A stretch of 64,000 nucleotides of DNA, taken from assembly GCF_033118175.1 (NCBI RefSeq), contig NC_083701.1, positions 9,195,501-9,259,500 of the forward strand. The letters run 5' to 3'. The position numbers and the translations under genes were made by a program. Shown here piece by piece: positions 1-12,400 of the stretch. This stretch comes from Dama dama. Taxonomy: Eukaryota > Chordata > Mammalia > Artiodactyla > Cervidae. Positions within the stretch are counted from its first letter, which is position 1, and each line of letters begins with the position of its first letter. Below the pieces are notes generated by a model that was not told where the DNA came from, searched no databases, and saw only the letters and a list, made by a program, of their open reading frames with translations.

Positions 1-1000
1 TGAAAGGAACATAGGCTCGTGGACACGTGGGTCAATGCTGATAAACGGGCAGTGGCTCTTTGTGGTGGGAAGAGTGCTAGATGGTGAGAGGGTGGGGAGT
101 CATAGCACTTATCCAAAATTATTGAGCGGCCTTGAGCATATGGCTTGCCCTCTCTGAGCCTTTTCTTTGTAATTGAGGACGCTGAACTGCTCATCTCCAG
201 TTGGTGCTTTATGATATCCTAGGGTCAGAGAGTCCTCTCTGGAGAAGTGAAGGGGTAGGGAGTGCTGAGCCCCCAACCCCCAATAAGCTTGCTTTTATCT
301 ATTTCACATGTTGAGCTTCTGGAGAAACTTTGTTAGAACAGGTTACAACCAGCCAGTTGGACCGCAGGCTCCTTCTCTGCAGAGGGACAGAAGAACAAGA
401 TGGGCCTGGGGAGCAGGGAGGACGGTCCTGTGGCTGCACCTGCCTGGTGAGGACAGCTGGGAACGATATGGGTCACATGGCTGGCACACCTGCCAAGCGA
501 GGTCAGGATGTGGTAGGGTGCCCCCGGAAATCCTGAGAGATTTCTGGCAGGGGAGCCAACCGATGCTAAGGTCCTGGCCCAGCTCTTAGGGCCCCTGCTG
601 CGGGTGGCAGACCGCAGGCAGCCCCGAACAAGCTCCAGGACGGTTGGGTAGGTACTGGGTACCACTCAGGGTGTGGGGTGGGTGGTAGTTGAGACAAAAG
701 GACCATGAGCCACTGTCTGGCCCAACCCTTTCCCCATCATACTTGAGAACCTGAGGCCTAAAGGAGGGGAAGGACTGCCCAAGCTTGCCTGGTGACCTAG
801 CTGGCCACCCAGTACCCCTGGGGATCCAGCGGGTAAATCTGTAGTGATCCCATCTTACCACACTTATCTCTGCTTCAGATATGACCTTAATTTAATCCTC
901 AAAACAACCCTTCAGGGCACGGATTAGTATCTCAAATTTCTGCATTTGGAAAGGGAGGCTCAGAGAAGCGCAGCAACTTGCTACAGGACACACAGTTTGA

Positions 1001-1148
1001 CCCCTGGGTCAGGAAAATCCCCTGGAGAAGGGAATGGCTACCCACTTCAGTATTCTTGCCTGAATTCCACGGACAGGGGAACCTGGCAGGCTATAGTCCA
1101 GGGGGGTCACAAACAGCTGGATATGACTGGGCGACTAAGCACGCACGT
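1001..1148 (+). mobile_element. Bov-tA/BovA SINE, truncated
   Basis: The SINE body without the tRNA-like head: CCCTGGAGAAGGGAATGG, TATTCTTGCC and GACTGGGCGACTAAGC. Confidence 0.85.
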
Positions 1149-3405
1149 TCAAGTTTCATAAAACTCACGTAGTTATCAGTATGGCTAGTTTTTGTTTGCT
1201 TTGTTTTGAGCTTTTTTCTCCCCAGAGCATTTACAGTTCTTCAAAACAATGCTTTGAAAGGCTGGAAAACTTCCCACACAATTCACTCCTGCCCTTCTGA
1301 CCACCCCAGGCCGCCTACTAGCGGCCGTGACCTCTGAACCTGAACAGACCTTACCTCGCACTTCTCTCCTGTCTTTCCCCCTCCCCCAGTTAAAACTCCA
1401 GCCCTGGGCTTCCGATCACTGCAACCGGACATCCAAGAGACCCCTAGGGACCTCCGTGTCCCCTGGGCTAAAGGTCCTCCCCAATGTTTATGGCCCTCAA
1501 AGCTTCCTTTTGGCGACCTTTCAAAATCACTTTTGGTTGTGTTTTTGGACTAGACCCGAGGGCAGGCAAGCGGACAGAATTCCGTGGTGGTTTTGAGAAT
1601 GGGTTTGGGAGTCAGGCAGACCTGGTGTAAAGCCTGGCTTGCCTTCTTACTGCTCATGTGACCTTGGACCCGTTACTTAGTTCACGTCACCTAAGAGCAG
1701 GGCTCTTGTGAGCACCTGGGTAGGGGAGTGTGATGTCTGTAAAATGCTGGGTGCCCGGCAGAGGAAGGGCTGACCACCCAGGGGCGGTGCTGGTGATTCT
1801 GTGGTGAGAGCTGCTGTTGGGGTTCGGAGGTGATGGGTGACGAGGCCCCCACCCGTGCCAGCATGCCTTCACACCTCAGAAGCAGGTCACGTGGACGGAC
1901 TTGCCGCTGCCACACTCTGTGGGAGAGACACCTGATTCCAAAGGGAGGGCTGCACCCCCAAGTGAGCTCTCACCTCCTGACTGTCGCCACGCTTACCCGA
2001 CTGTGCTAGACCTGCCTTCCCCGGGTTGGGGCTCCTCGAGCTGCCGCCCCCTTGTCACACTATGAAGGGGTTCAGGTTGCCTCCTTCCCCAGAGCGAGGC
2101 TTGGCCTTAAGGAGCACAAAGTGGATGAGACGCACAGAGTGGTCCTGGGATGCTGCCCCGTGAGCAGCAGGCGCCGTGTCCACCCGGTAACACAGAGCCC
2201 CAGAAGGAAACATCCCTGATCTGGTCAGACAGAAACCAGTCTGAGAAGGCAGAGCCTGCACTCCTTGACCCCTCCATGCCAGGGGTCCGCTCAAAGGGTG
2301 GCCAGCCATTTGCTGACCAGAGTCCTTTGGGGACCCGGCTTCCCCCTGGCGCAGTCGGCAGCATGGCCCTGGGGCAAAGGCTCTGCAGCCAGGGCCAGTA
2401 GGCGGGCCCCTACATCCCTGCTCCGCGGGGCTCCGGACCCAGGTGTGTGGGCAGGGGAGCCAACCAGCTGACCTCCACACTGAGAAGGTGAACGCAGAAA
2501 TTCTGCCTCCCAGGATGCCAGGAAGATGAAAGGTGCTGGCATCTGCTCATCACCCACACAAACCACCCTGCCCATGTCCTGAGAGGTGTAAAGACAAGGC
2601 TTGTATTCCGTGTAATGGGACTTCATAAGAAGGTGATGATGGGTCTTTTAGTAATCATTTTCAAAAGGTCACTGAAATTGCTGGAATTGAAAGAGGTTCA
2701 GCAGCTCTCTCCTTGGAGATCATCTTTTCCATTCAGTTCATTTTTAAGAAGAGGAAACTGAGGCCCGAGTTTTCACAGAACAAAAAGCAACATTGGTCCG
2801 AAGATGGGGGGACAAAGAAGAGGTGAAGGCCAGTTTCCACCCTCTGACATCTGACATCACAAAGAAAAGGGGTGAAGAACCCAAGGCTGCTCGGAGCCAG
2901 TGTTAATTAACTCATTTCTCTCTGGCCCTCTCCTTATTGTTTCTAGAAGCAATTATGCCTTTCATACCCTCGCTCCCACTTCCAGCCACTGCACAAAACT
3001 GTCACAGATTAAATCAGATTGCTCAGCCACTTCATTAGGGAAACCCCAGCTCTCAGTCTCTGGGGGTACTTTCACTCTTCTCGAATCAAAGCCTCCTTCA
3101 GATGAGTTCGCTCCTCCCTGGAGATGATAGGAAGTCAGCCAGCAGACCTCTAAAGAGCAGGTGGACTGATGGTTTTTCTGACTAGCACGGGTGGGATAAG
3201 GAGCTTACAGTCCAACACAGCCCCTGCTCCCGGCGTGCGCCCACCTGCCAGATAGAAACAGGGAGAAGACAAGACCTCGGGCTCCTAGCATCCACTCCAT
3301 CTCGTCTCAAGACCTTGGGTATGTTTCTTTCCTTGGATGGACCTCAGTTTTTTCATCTGTAAATGCAAGTTTCAAATCTTTTGTTTTCCTGCATTGTAGT
3401 TCCTG

Positions 3406-3620
3406 GGCTTCCCTTGTGGCTCAGGTGGTAAAGAATCTGCCTGCAATGCAGGAGAGCTGGGTTCAATCCCTGGGTCAGGAAGATCTCCTGGAGAAGGGAA
3501 TGGCAAGCCACTCCAGTATTCTTACTTGGAGAATTCCATGAAGTGGGCAGCCTGGCGGGCTACAGTTCTTGGGGTCACAAAGAGTCGGACATGACTGAGC
3601 AACTAACACTTTCATTTTCT
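3406..3620 (+). mobile_element. Bov-tA SINE with 12-nt target-site duplication
   Basis: A complete tRNA-derived head (GGCTTCCCTTGTGGCTCAGG) and body. TTGTAGTTCCTG is duplicated at 3394-3405 and 3621-3632. Confidence 0.92.
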
Positions 3621-4617
3621 TTGTAGTTCCTGAATCCTTTCAAAGAGCACACACATCCTTGAGAAGAATGATAAAGTTGTTGGAAAGAAACGAAGTTAGA
3701 ATTCCCTCTGATAGATAACAAAGTCTCTCTGTGCAACTTTCCTGGACTTGCTGATGTAGAGATGAGAGTAGAATGTGATGGCTGGAGGTCGTCACTTGGA
3801 AGTGGCTGGGGGAGAAGATGGACCTGGACTGGGGCTAAGACATGCTGCAGGGAAGGGGCCCGGGGGTCTGCAGGGGTGAGAGCTCACCTGCCTACTGGGC
3901 GCTCGGGGTAGGGGTGAAAGGCCCAAGCCCTGGGGTCTAGCTGATCCTGCAGACCAAGCATCACGCTGCAGGGAGAGAGGGGTATGGTTCCGAGAGTCAG
4001 CAGCAGTGCTGTGGGGACCCTTGGGAGTGCGAGGGGGCAAGGTGGGCACACATTTGAGTGATATCTCCACAGGGAGGCCTGCAGAGCCACTCCCCATGTG
4101 TCCTGAGAGCTCCACTAGAAGGCTTGGTGACCACAGACAGGGCGGCTGAGGGACTGGGGTGACCACGGGCTCCAGGAAGTCGCTGGGAGCAGGACAGAGG
4201 CAGTAGGGCCTCTCAGGAGGTCTGTGCATCCCATGCAGGGCGCCGGCTCCCCAGAGCCAGTCTGCTTACTTCCCCCTTCCCTGGACAAACCTCAGGTGGA
4301 GCCCCAGAGGCGGCAGCCTTCCTGCCCGCTGGGTGGGACCCCAAGGGCCCCCTTCCTCTGGGCGCTGGCTCAAGGCCCCACACAGCAGACACGAAACTTT
4401 AGAGTGAGGTTGCTGCTGCCTCCACTAGCGTGGTTTCCCCAGCACTTTCTTTGAGCACGTTTCCAGGAGTGCCTGCACCACACCCGAGACAAAGAAAATT
4501 CACCCCTGCCCCCCGGAGCCAGGGTGATGCTGTTGAAACCCGCTGGCCTGCAGGAAAGGCCTGCCAGGGACAGAGCGCCCCCTTGGCTGTATTTGGGGAG
4601 GGGGGAGGCGAGATGGC

Positions 4618-4635
4618 GGGGGGGGGGGGGGGGGG
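4618..4635 (+). repeat. G18 homopolymer
   Basis: Eighteen consecutive G in a purine-rich context; a potential quadruplex and a common sequencing trouble spot. Confidence 0.9.
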
Positions 4636-5459
4636 AAAGGGCCCTGATCTTGCGTCAAAGCGGCCTCACCCTTAAACTACCCTCATTGTTTCCGGTCACA
4701 AAGACCAAAAGGTCAGAATGCAGGCCTTCTCATTTGAGCAAGTGGCCCATCCAGCCATATGCTCTGCAGTGCATTGTAAGTTTAGAGTCTGGACAAGTCT
4801 TGTGATTCTCTTGGGAAGAACTCGATGATACTACAATCTCTCAGTCTGATTTATAAGTGATAAACTTCATGTAACTAGTTAAAATAGATTAACTTTCAAA
4901 GGACATGCTTTCTGGTTTTCCTTGTTTCACAATATCCCACATAGACCCCCCTTCCATGCCTTCCCCCCACCCTTTAGGAAGTGGTGCACACCTCCCTCAG
5001 TCTCTGAAAGGCCTTGCTCTGGGAGCAATGATCTGTCCAGTATCTGAACCTGAAATGCATAGAGGAAGGATGCAATGGTTGGATGGGCTGACTTCAGGGC
5101 CCTTTCAAACTCATAATGCCTCGATATTAAACTGGAGACAAAGAATGGGGTGGAATGCAAGTTTCCAGGTGGGCTAGACACTGGCTGGGGGATTACGTCT
5201 CATCAATTTTCTTTGTCCTCAGGGACGGGAATAACTCTTGTCTATAGGTGTGGACTTCCTCTGCTTCAAGCAGCCTGAGAGGACACTTCTATGCTGGGAT
5301 CATTTAAGCCCCTTTCTAAAATACTTGTATGAAGACCCAGAATTAGAGCTTCCCTCACCACGGACTTTCAGAAAATATACTGTAAATGGCAATAACTAGC
5401 AATTTTACACCTATTAATTTTTTTTTACGCCTATTAATTTTCTGCCAGTTTGTGTTCTA

Positions 5460-5765
5460 AGTGTTTCACAGGCTTTATCTATTAATGTTGCAGCCACAAC
5501 CCAATGTTGTTTTATTATTATTCCCCAAAACAGGCAGGGAAAGGTCAAGAACTTCCCCAAGGGCATCCAGCTTCCATGCGCAGAGCCAGAATTTGAACAA
5601 TTATGGAAGGATGTTGCAGAGACTTAGCATTTGAACAGTATGGAACAATTAAACCAGAGACTTAGCGTTCTCTGTTCAAATTCTAACTTCCCCATTACAT
5701 GCTGTGTGACCTTGGACAAAATCCTTCCCCTCTCTGAGACTCAGTTTCCTTTCTGCAAAATGGGG
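5460..5765. mobile_element. MIR-like SINE relics
   Basis: Two stretches (about 5460-5600 and 5690-5765) carry the MIR pattern: CTGTGTGACCTTGGACAAAA, CTCTGAGACTCAGTTTCC and TGCAAAATGGGG. Similar weak relics lie near 10040-10130, 17750-17830, 21210-21275, 29275-29345, 41700-41770, 45480-45570 and 55440-55610. Confidence 0.6.
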
Positions 5766-6249
5766 TAAGGGATGCAAGGATGCTACGATAATCAAAGGCG
5801 ACAGCAGGTGCCAAAGTGCTGTGGCAACACAGGAAGCAGACAACAAACAGCCTCGTTAGGGGTTTTCACTTGTCCCCATTGCTTAGAGCATGTTGAGAAA
5901 CTCCAACAGAATAGACAAGGTGGAAAGAGAAAGTACCCATTTCTCATCCCCTTCGGGCTGCAGAGCCACATAACTCCTGCAGGGTAAGAGCTCCGGAGGC
6001 CAGGACTGTGGGTGTTGAGGGTCTGGGCTCCGGAGACCCTGGGGTGGGGAGTCTGAGAGGCACTCAACCCTCACACGAACACTGCCGGCTGCTGGCTGTC
6101 AGCCGTACGAGGAATGGAAACTTTCTCCACCAACAACACTTGCTAGCAACTTCCCTCTCTGTGGTTTTTCTCTGTCATTCCCTTGATAAAAGAAGTAGAG
6201 CTGCGCAAATGTAACCAACATTCACGAATCTCATCTTCACATAAAAACA

Positions 6250-6408
6250 CCCGCCTTTCAAGAAGCGAGCGGCCTGAAAAAATGATGCAGGATGTACTCT
6301 AAACTGGGTCATTCTCCACCCAGAGGGCTCGGCGCGTGGCTGACTCCCCGTGTGGATCCCCTGTGCCGTTGGCTTCGAGCAGCTTCGACAGCCCGGGGAG
6401 AGAGGAAA
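6250..6408 (+). promoter_or_regulatory. SLA: SLA 5' leader with upstream ATGs
   Basis: This is the likely 5' UTR or proximal promoter of this SLA start; the transcription start cannot be read from the sequence. A short upstream frame (tandem ATGs at 6282 and 6285) ends at TAA 6300-6302. A separate ATG at 6292 is in the SLAP frame with no stop for 39 codons before Met1 at 6409. A TGATAAAA box near 6183 is a weak TATA candidate. The left boundary is a guess. Confidence 0.4.
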
Positions 6409-6469
6409 ATGGGAAACAGCATGCGATCCACCCCGGCACCCCCCGAGAGGCCTCTGCCCAGCTCAGAGG
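6409..6469 (+). CDS. SLA: SLA coding exon 1 (myristoylation N-terminus)
   Basis: Encodes residues 1-20 plus the first base of codon 21. The protein starts MGNSM, a Gly2 myristoylation signal with Ser4 following, which tethers SLAP to membranes. The start is chosen because the context is good (A at -3, G at +4), because it begins the known SLAP protein and because it gives 276 residues. The exon ends at a consensus donor, GTAAGT at 6470. The frame is also open upstream to an ATG at 6292 (see the leader entry). Confidence 0.96.
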
Positions 6470-9400
6470 GTAAGTCTGGTTTCTTCAGCGAAGATGGGGC
6501 AATGGGGGTGCTGACAGCTGTTAAAACAGGGCAATGGGTACATAGGGCTTCCTTATACTGTCTCTCTTGCTTTGCCTGTGTTAACATGCTCGTGATTAAA
6601 TGCTAAAAATTATCAACAATGGTGTCCTGCCAGGATGCTAAGCTGCTGGCATTTTACGTTGGAATTTCGAAGCAGCTGGTTTGATCCTTTTATTTTATTT
6701 ATAGGTGGGGAAACTGAGGCCCACAAAGCAAATGCAATTTGTATATTAGCTATTGGTAGAGTCAGATTTCTAACCTAAGCTGGTCTGGTTCTGAAACCTA
6801 GGTTTTTTTCTACTATTCCTTGCCAACCGTGATATAATATTATGATGGGTATATTAATATTATCCTGAGTGTATGATATTATCGTGGGTACATAATGTTC
6901 ACATGGATATATAATGCTACAAAAGCTCGGCTAGAACGTTTTCAGTGTAACTGGATGAAGCTAGCCACTAGTCCTAAGAAATCTTCCCGAAAATAAAGGA
7001 ATCTTTGTGAGCATCTGTAGGACAGCAGGGACCAGGTGTCCTAGAAAGAGGGCATAATGTGGTGGGTTAATCGAGGATGACAGGAACAGCTTTCTCCAGA
7101 GACGCAAGGCTGAGCCCAACTCTCGAAGCCATAGTCATTCAGGGATGGCCTAAGAGTTGGGAGGGGATACTGGCAAGAAGAAAGACAGGCTGAGAGCAAA
7201 CCCATGGTTTAGAGTTGCAGGTGGCTGCCAACACCCTCACCTTTATTTCCTATAAGAACAGTGAGGACGTACCAATGGGTCCTTTAGGGAGTCAGAAAGG
7301 GGATGGCCAGGTTTGGTGATCCATCAGGTCTCCAGGGTGAGTCTTGGGGGCTTTGGGACACTTGGATCTCCCACCTTCTATCATAGCACCTGGAGTCTGA
7401 TCCCCCTCTCCTAAGGGGTGACCCCATCTGGTGCCCCCATGCCCCTTGCAGCACTGAACTGGGCCAAGTTCACAGGCACGGCCCAGTACAATGTCTGCTA
7501 AGCACAGCTCCACACGAGCGGGGACAAAGCCAGACCAAGCCCTGTCTCGCCACCTGCCGCTTAATCCATGACATCTGTGACCCCTTGAAATAGGAGCCAC
7601 CTTCTCATTTCTTCCAAAATGGAGCCACTCCATATCCACGGTCTCATGACTCCTCAGATGCCCCCAGGTGACTGCGCGGAGACCCTCCTGTTCCGTCCTT
7701 GCTCAAGTCAGATGCAGGGCAATTCTAGTGACCGTCCTGTCCAGCTCCGCAACACCCCTCCCCAGACCTAAGGGGGAAGACAGTGAGAATGTTCCCCCAG
7801 ACAAAGGAGGCGGAGCCGCGTGATTAGGGGGCGGGAGTGAGTGCGCCCCGGGCAAAGTTCCGAGCTGTGTGCAGCTGTGCAGAATGGCTGAGGCCTGAGC
7901 GCCTCTCCCACCTCCTCCCAACCAGCTCATGTCAGTCTCCTGCTCTGACCGTGGCCACTTCTAGAAAAGCGATTCTGCCAGGCCCAGGGCCCCAGCTGCC
8001 TGGGGGAGGCACCACCCAGGAGCCTATCTTGTGAGGTCGCCTCTCCCACGGGGGTGGCGGGGGCGGCATGCTTGAGCAAACTCCATGAAAACACGGGCCT
8101 CCAAGGACTCGCCCATTTGCCTTTATTTTCTCAATGCAAATCATCATGAAATAAGTTTCTCTTTTTCCACTGTGTGGGTGGGAGGGTGCCTCTAGAGAAG
8201 AGGGCCAGGGGTCTCCCCGACCCTCCGCCCCCTGGTTCCGAGAATTCCCCAGGTGGTACCCGGTTTATGATCCAGGCAACCACATCAAGTGCTGGCGGCC
8301 GGTGGCTTTTCCATCCCCCACCCCTGAAAAGTTTCCTTTGTGATCAGTCCTAACTTGATTTCCTCTTTCCTCTGACACCTACTTGAATAAGGGATGAGGT
8401 GGTACAGTCGATGCTAAGTGAATTAGTCTCGATTCAAATGATGTCAAGAAGGTTGGGTTTGCATGGAACAAGCACCTTTCAGCCAACACTCCTGCTTACT
8501 CATTTGATTGGTCTCGAGGACCCAGGAGGTCTCCCGGGAGCAGAACCTTTAGGCCAACAGACAGTGCTTCCACTGACTTCAAAAGCCCCACAGCTCCAGG
8601 CTCCATATACAGATAAGCAAGAGGCCAACAGTGTGGACTTCTAGACAAACAAGTGTTCTTGAGCAGGACTGTGAATGCCTGGGAATATGGATTTGCCCGT
8701 CTGTTTTCTCCTCAACTAAGCTTTCCAGACTATTCCTGATTAGTTCCCAGAGACAAATATCATAAAACCCAGAGAGACAGCAGGGCTTGCTGGAAATAGG
8801 GCAGGTCTCAGAGGCAGATGACCTTGTTGGGCTTCTGGTATTGTCCTGCAGGGGCTGCCTGACCACAGGGAAGTCACTCAGCCTCCCACGAGGCAGGCTG
8901 TCCATGGAGATCAGAGTAATTCTTCCCTAACAGCGATGGGAGCACAAAGCAGCTACCTGACACATGTGGGTGGAAGCACTCCTTTTTTAAACTCCATTTG
9001 AGGTTATCCCATGGCTCTAGGCTGTGTCTAAATGGTCTTCCCCCCTGCCCCCACCCCACCCCGGAAAAAGTTTTAAAGTGGGGATTCCGTGACTTGTTCC
9101 CAAATCATCCCAAAGAGCTAATTTTCTCTGCAAATTCTATGCATGGTTCAGACTCCTGTTTGGGGCCAGACACAGGTGGAACAAACTTGAGTAAGACCCA
9201 GGGAATTCCCAAAGAGCTAGGAAATGGCATATTTCCACCCTAAAAAGAGAATTCAGTCACCTTGCTGTGATCTTTTTCCCCTCCCTATTTCTAACCTTAT
9301 CACCCTGACCTAAAGTGAGATCTCACTGGCAGAGGTGGTAACACAAACCCAGACACTGCTCAGACCCCTCTCTATGCAAGGTGGAAAGAATGCTAAACTG

Positions 9401-12400
9401 TGCATTTACATAGCATCAAGAGTGCTGCCCAGGTGGGTGGAAAGAGGGGTGGGTGGGGTTCTAGGGAGGAAGAAGGAGCAGGCAGTCTCAGAGCCAGGGG
9501 AATACTTCTCAGTGAGTGGTGCTCAGACCACCTGCCTCGATCCCCTGGGTAACCATCAAAAACGCAGATTCCAGGACTTTCCTGGTGATCCAGTAGCTAA
9601 GACTCTATACTCCCAATGCAGGGGACCCAGGTTCAATCCCTGGTCAGGGAACTAGTTCCCACATGCCCCAGTGAAGCATTCACATGTCACAGCAAACACC
9701 AGACACAGCCGAATAAATAAATAATTTTAAAAACTCACATTTCGGGGCCCCACTCTAGACCTGCTCATCAGAATCCAGGATGGTGGGAGGGGGCAGCATG
9801 CCTCATTTCCTACAAGTCTCCTGGTGCCTCTTAAGCTGCCTAAAGCTTGCAGACCACAGACCTGCTGCTACACCAGCATGCAAGGAGCGAGAGAGGAAAA
9901 GCCAGCCTGTCTCCCTTGTGTCTCTCTGTCATTGATTATAAAAAGCGGAAATTCAAGTTACTTGGTGCTTATATGCACCAGTCATGAGGCCACATGCTTT
10001 AGACACATCAACTCTGGATTCTCACCTAGAGCTGAGGTTCATCCCTGTTAGCATCTCCACTTGGCAGCTGAGGAAACTGAGGGATGAGATGGTCCAGTTA
10101 CTTGCCTGAGGCCATATGGCTGGGATTTGGGAAGCCAGTGGCCTGAATCTAGAGTTCCCCCATCACCCCGACATTATATGCGTGGAGGGAATGGACTTAC
10201 TAAAAGGACAGGTGTTCCCTAGGATGAGGGACAGTGTGGTCACCAGAGCAAATGACACAGACACTCAAGTGGCCTTGTGAAAGACAGACAGAAACCCAAG
10301 TCAGCTTTTAACTAGAGGCACATTCCCCATCTGGTCTCACTGACTCCACTGCTGGTACATACGATGGCTTTAGGACGAACATCATTCAGTTTTTGCACTG
10401 AACGTGTAATATTTGTACATTTCATGGATACCATGCAAATTATGACCAATCCACCAAACCTGACTTCACATTGGTTAGAATGGGATTAAAGATTTTTTAA
10501 AGTAAATTAACATTAAAAAAAAAAACACAAACACTAGGCTCAGAGGGCTAGTGTTTCAGCATACAAGGAGTTCCCTGGTGGCTCAGATGGTAAAGAGTCT
10601 GCCTGCAATGCAGGAGACCCAGGTGCAGACTCTGGGTTGGGAAGATCCCCTGGAGGAGGGCATGGCAACCCATTCCGGTATTGTTGCCCGGAGAATCCCC
10701 ATGGACAGAGGAGCCTGGTGGGCTGCAGTCCATGGGGTCCCCAGAGTTGGACACATCTGAAGCAACTCAGCAGGCATGCAGTATAGGTGGTGCTCAGCTG
10801 TGACGAGGAAAGTGGGCGGTCAAGAGCGGAGTCTGCTGTTAGGTTACCTGGTTCTGAAACTAGGCCCTCAACTTGCTGGTTGTTTTTTTTGGCAAGACTC
10901 CCCACCTTGATGTCCCATCCAAGAGCCTCAGAGTCTGCTCAGTCCCACACTTGCCCATCTAATCGACAGAGAACACCTCTCTGGGCCATTGTGTCTTCCT
11001 TTCCAGGCCATTGCAAAGGACCCACAGGCAGAAGTGGCCCATGGTGACCAAGAGAACTCAGCAGACCTGCTATCAGGCCACTCTGCCCAGGGCTGTCTCA
11101 TTGCTTATGAGTGTGTTGGTGCCAGGGGTATTTCCTGTGAAAGATAACTAAAAGTAAGACCTGCTTTGACTCCTCCGTAGGCCATGAGTTTGAGCATGAC
11201 TCAAGGGAATGCAAAACAAGAAGCTGAGCTCACTAAGTTAGTTAACTCCTGTCCCACCATCTGCACTGAGTAGCTTTGTGTCAATTCTGAAGCCACAGTT
11301 AAATCAGTTTTTGTCCCAATTTGTCATGAGTCAAAGGTCAACTGGGCAGAGCTTGGTAACTAAGTCCCAAAATGAGCAAAGAAGCTTCGTGACCTCACCA
11401 TGAGCTTGGCAACCCCCATGCTCTCCCCTGAACATGTTTCTGAAACTCCTTCAGCCTTGCTTTCTTCACCTTTTAAATAAGAAGATGAAAGTCACTCAGT
11501 CCTGTCCGACTCCTTGCAACCCCGTGGACTATACAGCCATGAAATTCTCCAGGCCAGAATACTGCAGTGGGTAGCCTTTCCCTTCCCCAGGGGATCTTCC
11601 CAACCCAGGGATCGAACCTAGGTCTCCCACATTGCAGGTGGATTCTTTCCCAGCTGAGCCACCAGGGAAGCCCAAGAATACTGGAGTGGGTAGCCTATCC
11701 CTTCTCCAGAGGATCTTCTCAACCCAGGAATCGAACCAGGGTCTCCCACATTGCAGGCAGATTCTTCACCAACTGAGCTATCAGGGAAGCCCAAATAAGA
11801 ATATATGTTCCATATATTTATTGTGTTGTATTGGAGCCAAGAAAGTAAAGAATGCCTGCTTTTGCAAGATGGTTATACATGGGATTTACTAAAGGCTTTC
11901 TGCATTTTAAAAGAAATGATAGGCCTTGCCTGGTGGTCCAGGGGCAAAGACCCGGGGCTCTCAATGCAGGGGGCCCGGGTTTGATCCCTGGTCAGTGAAT
12001 TAGACCCCACATGCCACAACTAAAAGATTCTTCATACTGCACCCAAGACCAAATGCAGCCAAATAAACTAAAAGTTTTTTTGCACTTGGATTGTTATTTT
12101 CCTATGCAGCTAATTAATATGGCTTTCTCTCAACGGCTCAGGCCACTGAAATTCATATAGCAAAACATTAGTTTATATTGAAATGCAAAAAAGCACAGAT
12201 GCTCTTTATATGTTTTTAAATATAACTAGTTATGTCTCCAGGACTATTAATACTGTAAATGTAGCCTTGTGGTTAGGGTTTACTAAACTTACACATCAAT
12301 AAATTCTACTTGTTTATACAATTGAAAACCAAACAAAAAAATGAATGATAATGCTACTCTAAGGAATAATAATGCAAAAAAAGGGCCTGTCCTCTTGTGA

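Larger units (their letters stand above)
1..6249. other. TG intron, region upstream of SLA
   Basis: No exon was found on either strand; the short frames present are isolated and without gene-like content. It holds a 5'-truncated BovA/Bov-tA SINE at 1001-1148, a Bov-tA SINE with target-site duplication at 3406-3620, a G18 run at 4618-4635 and old MIR-like stretches near 5460-5600 and 5690-5765. The promoter of SLA may begin in its last few hundred bases. Confidence 0.7.
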
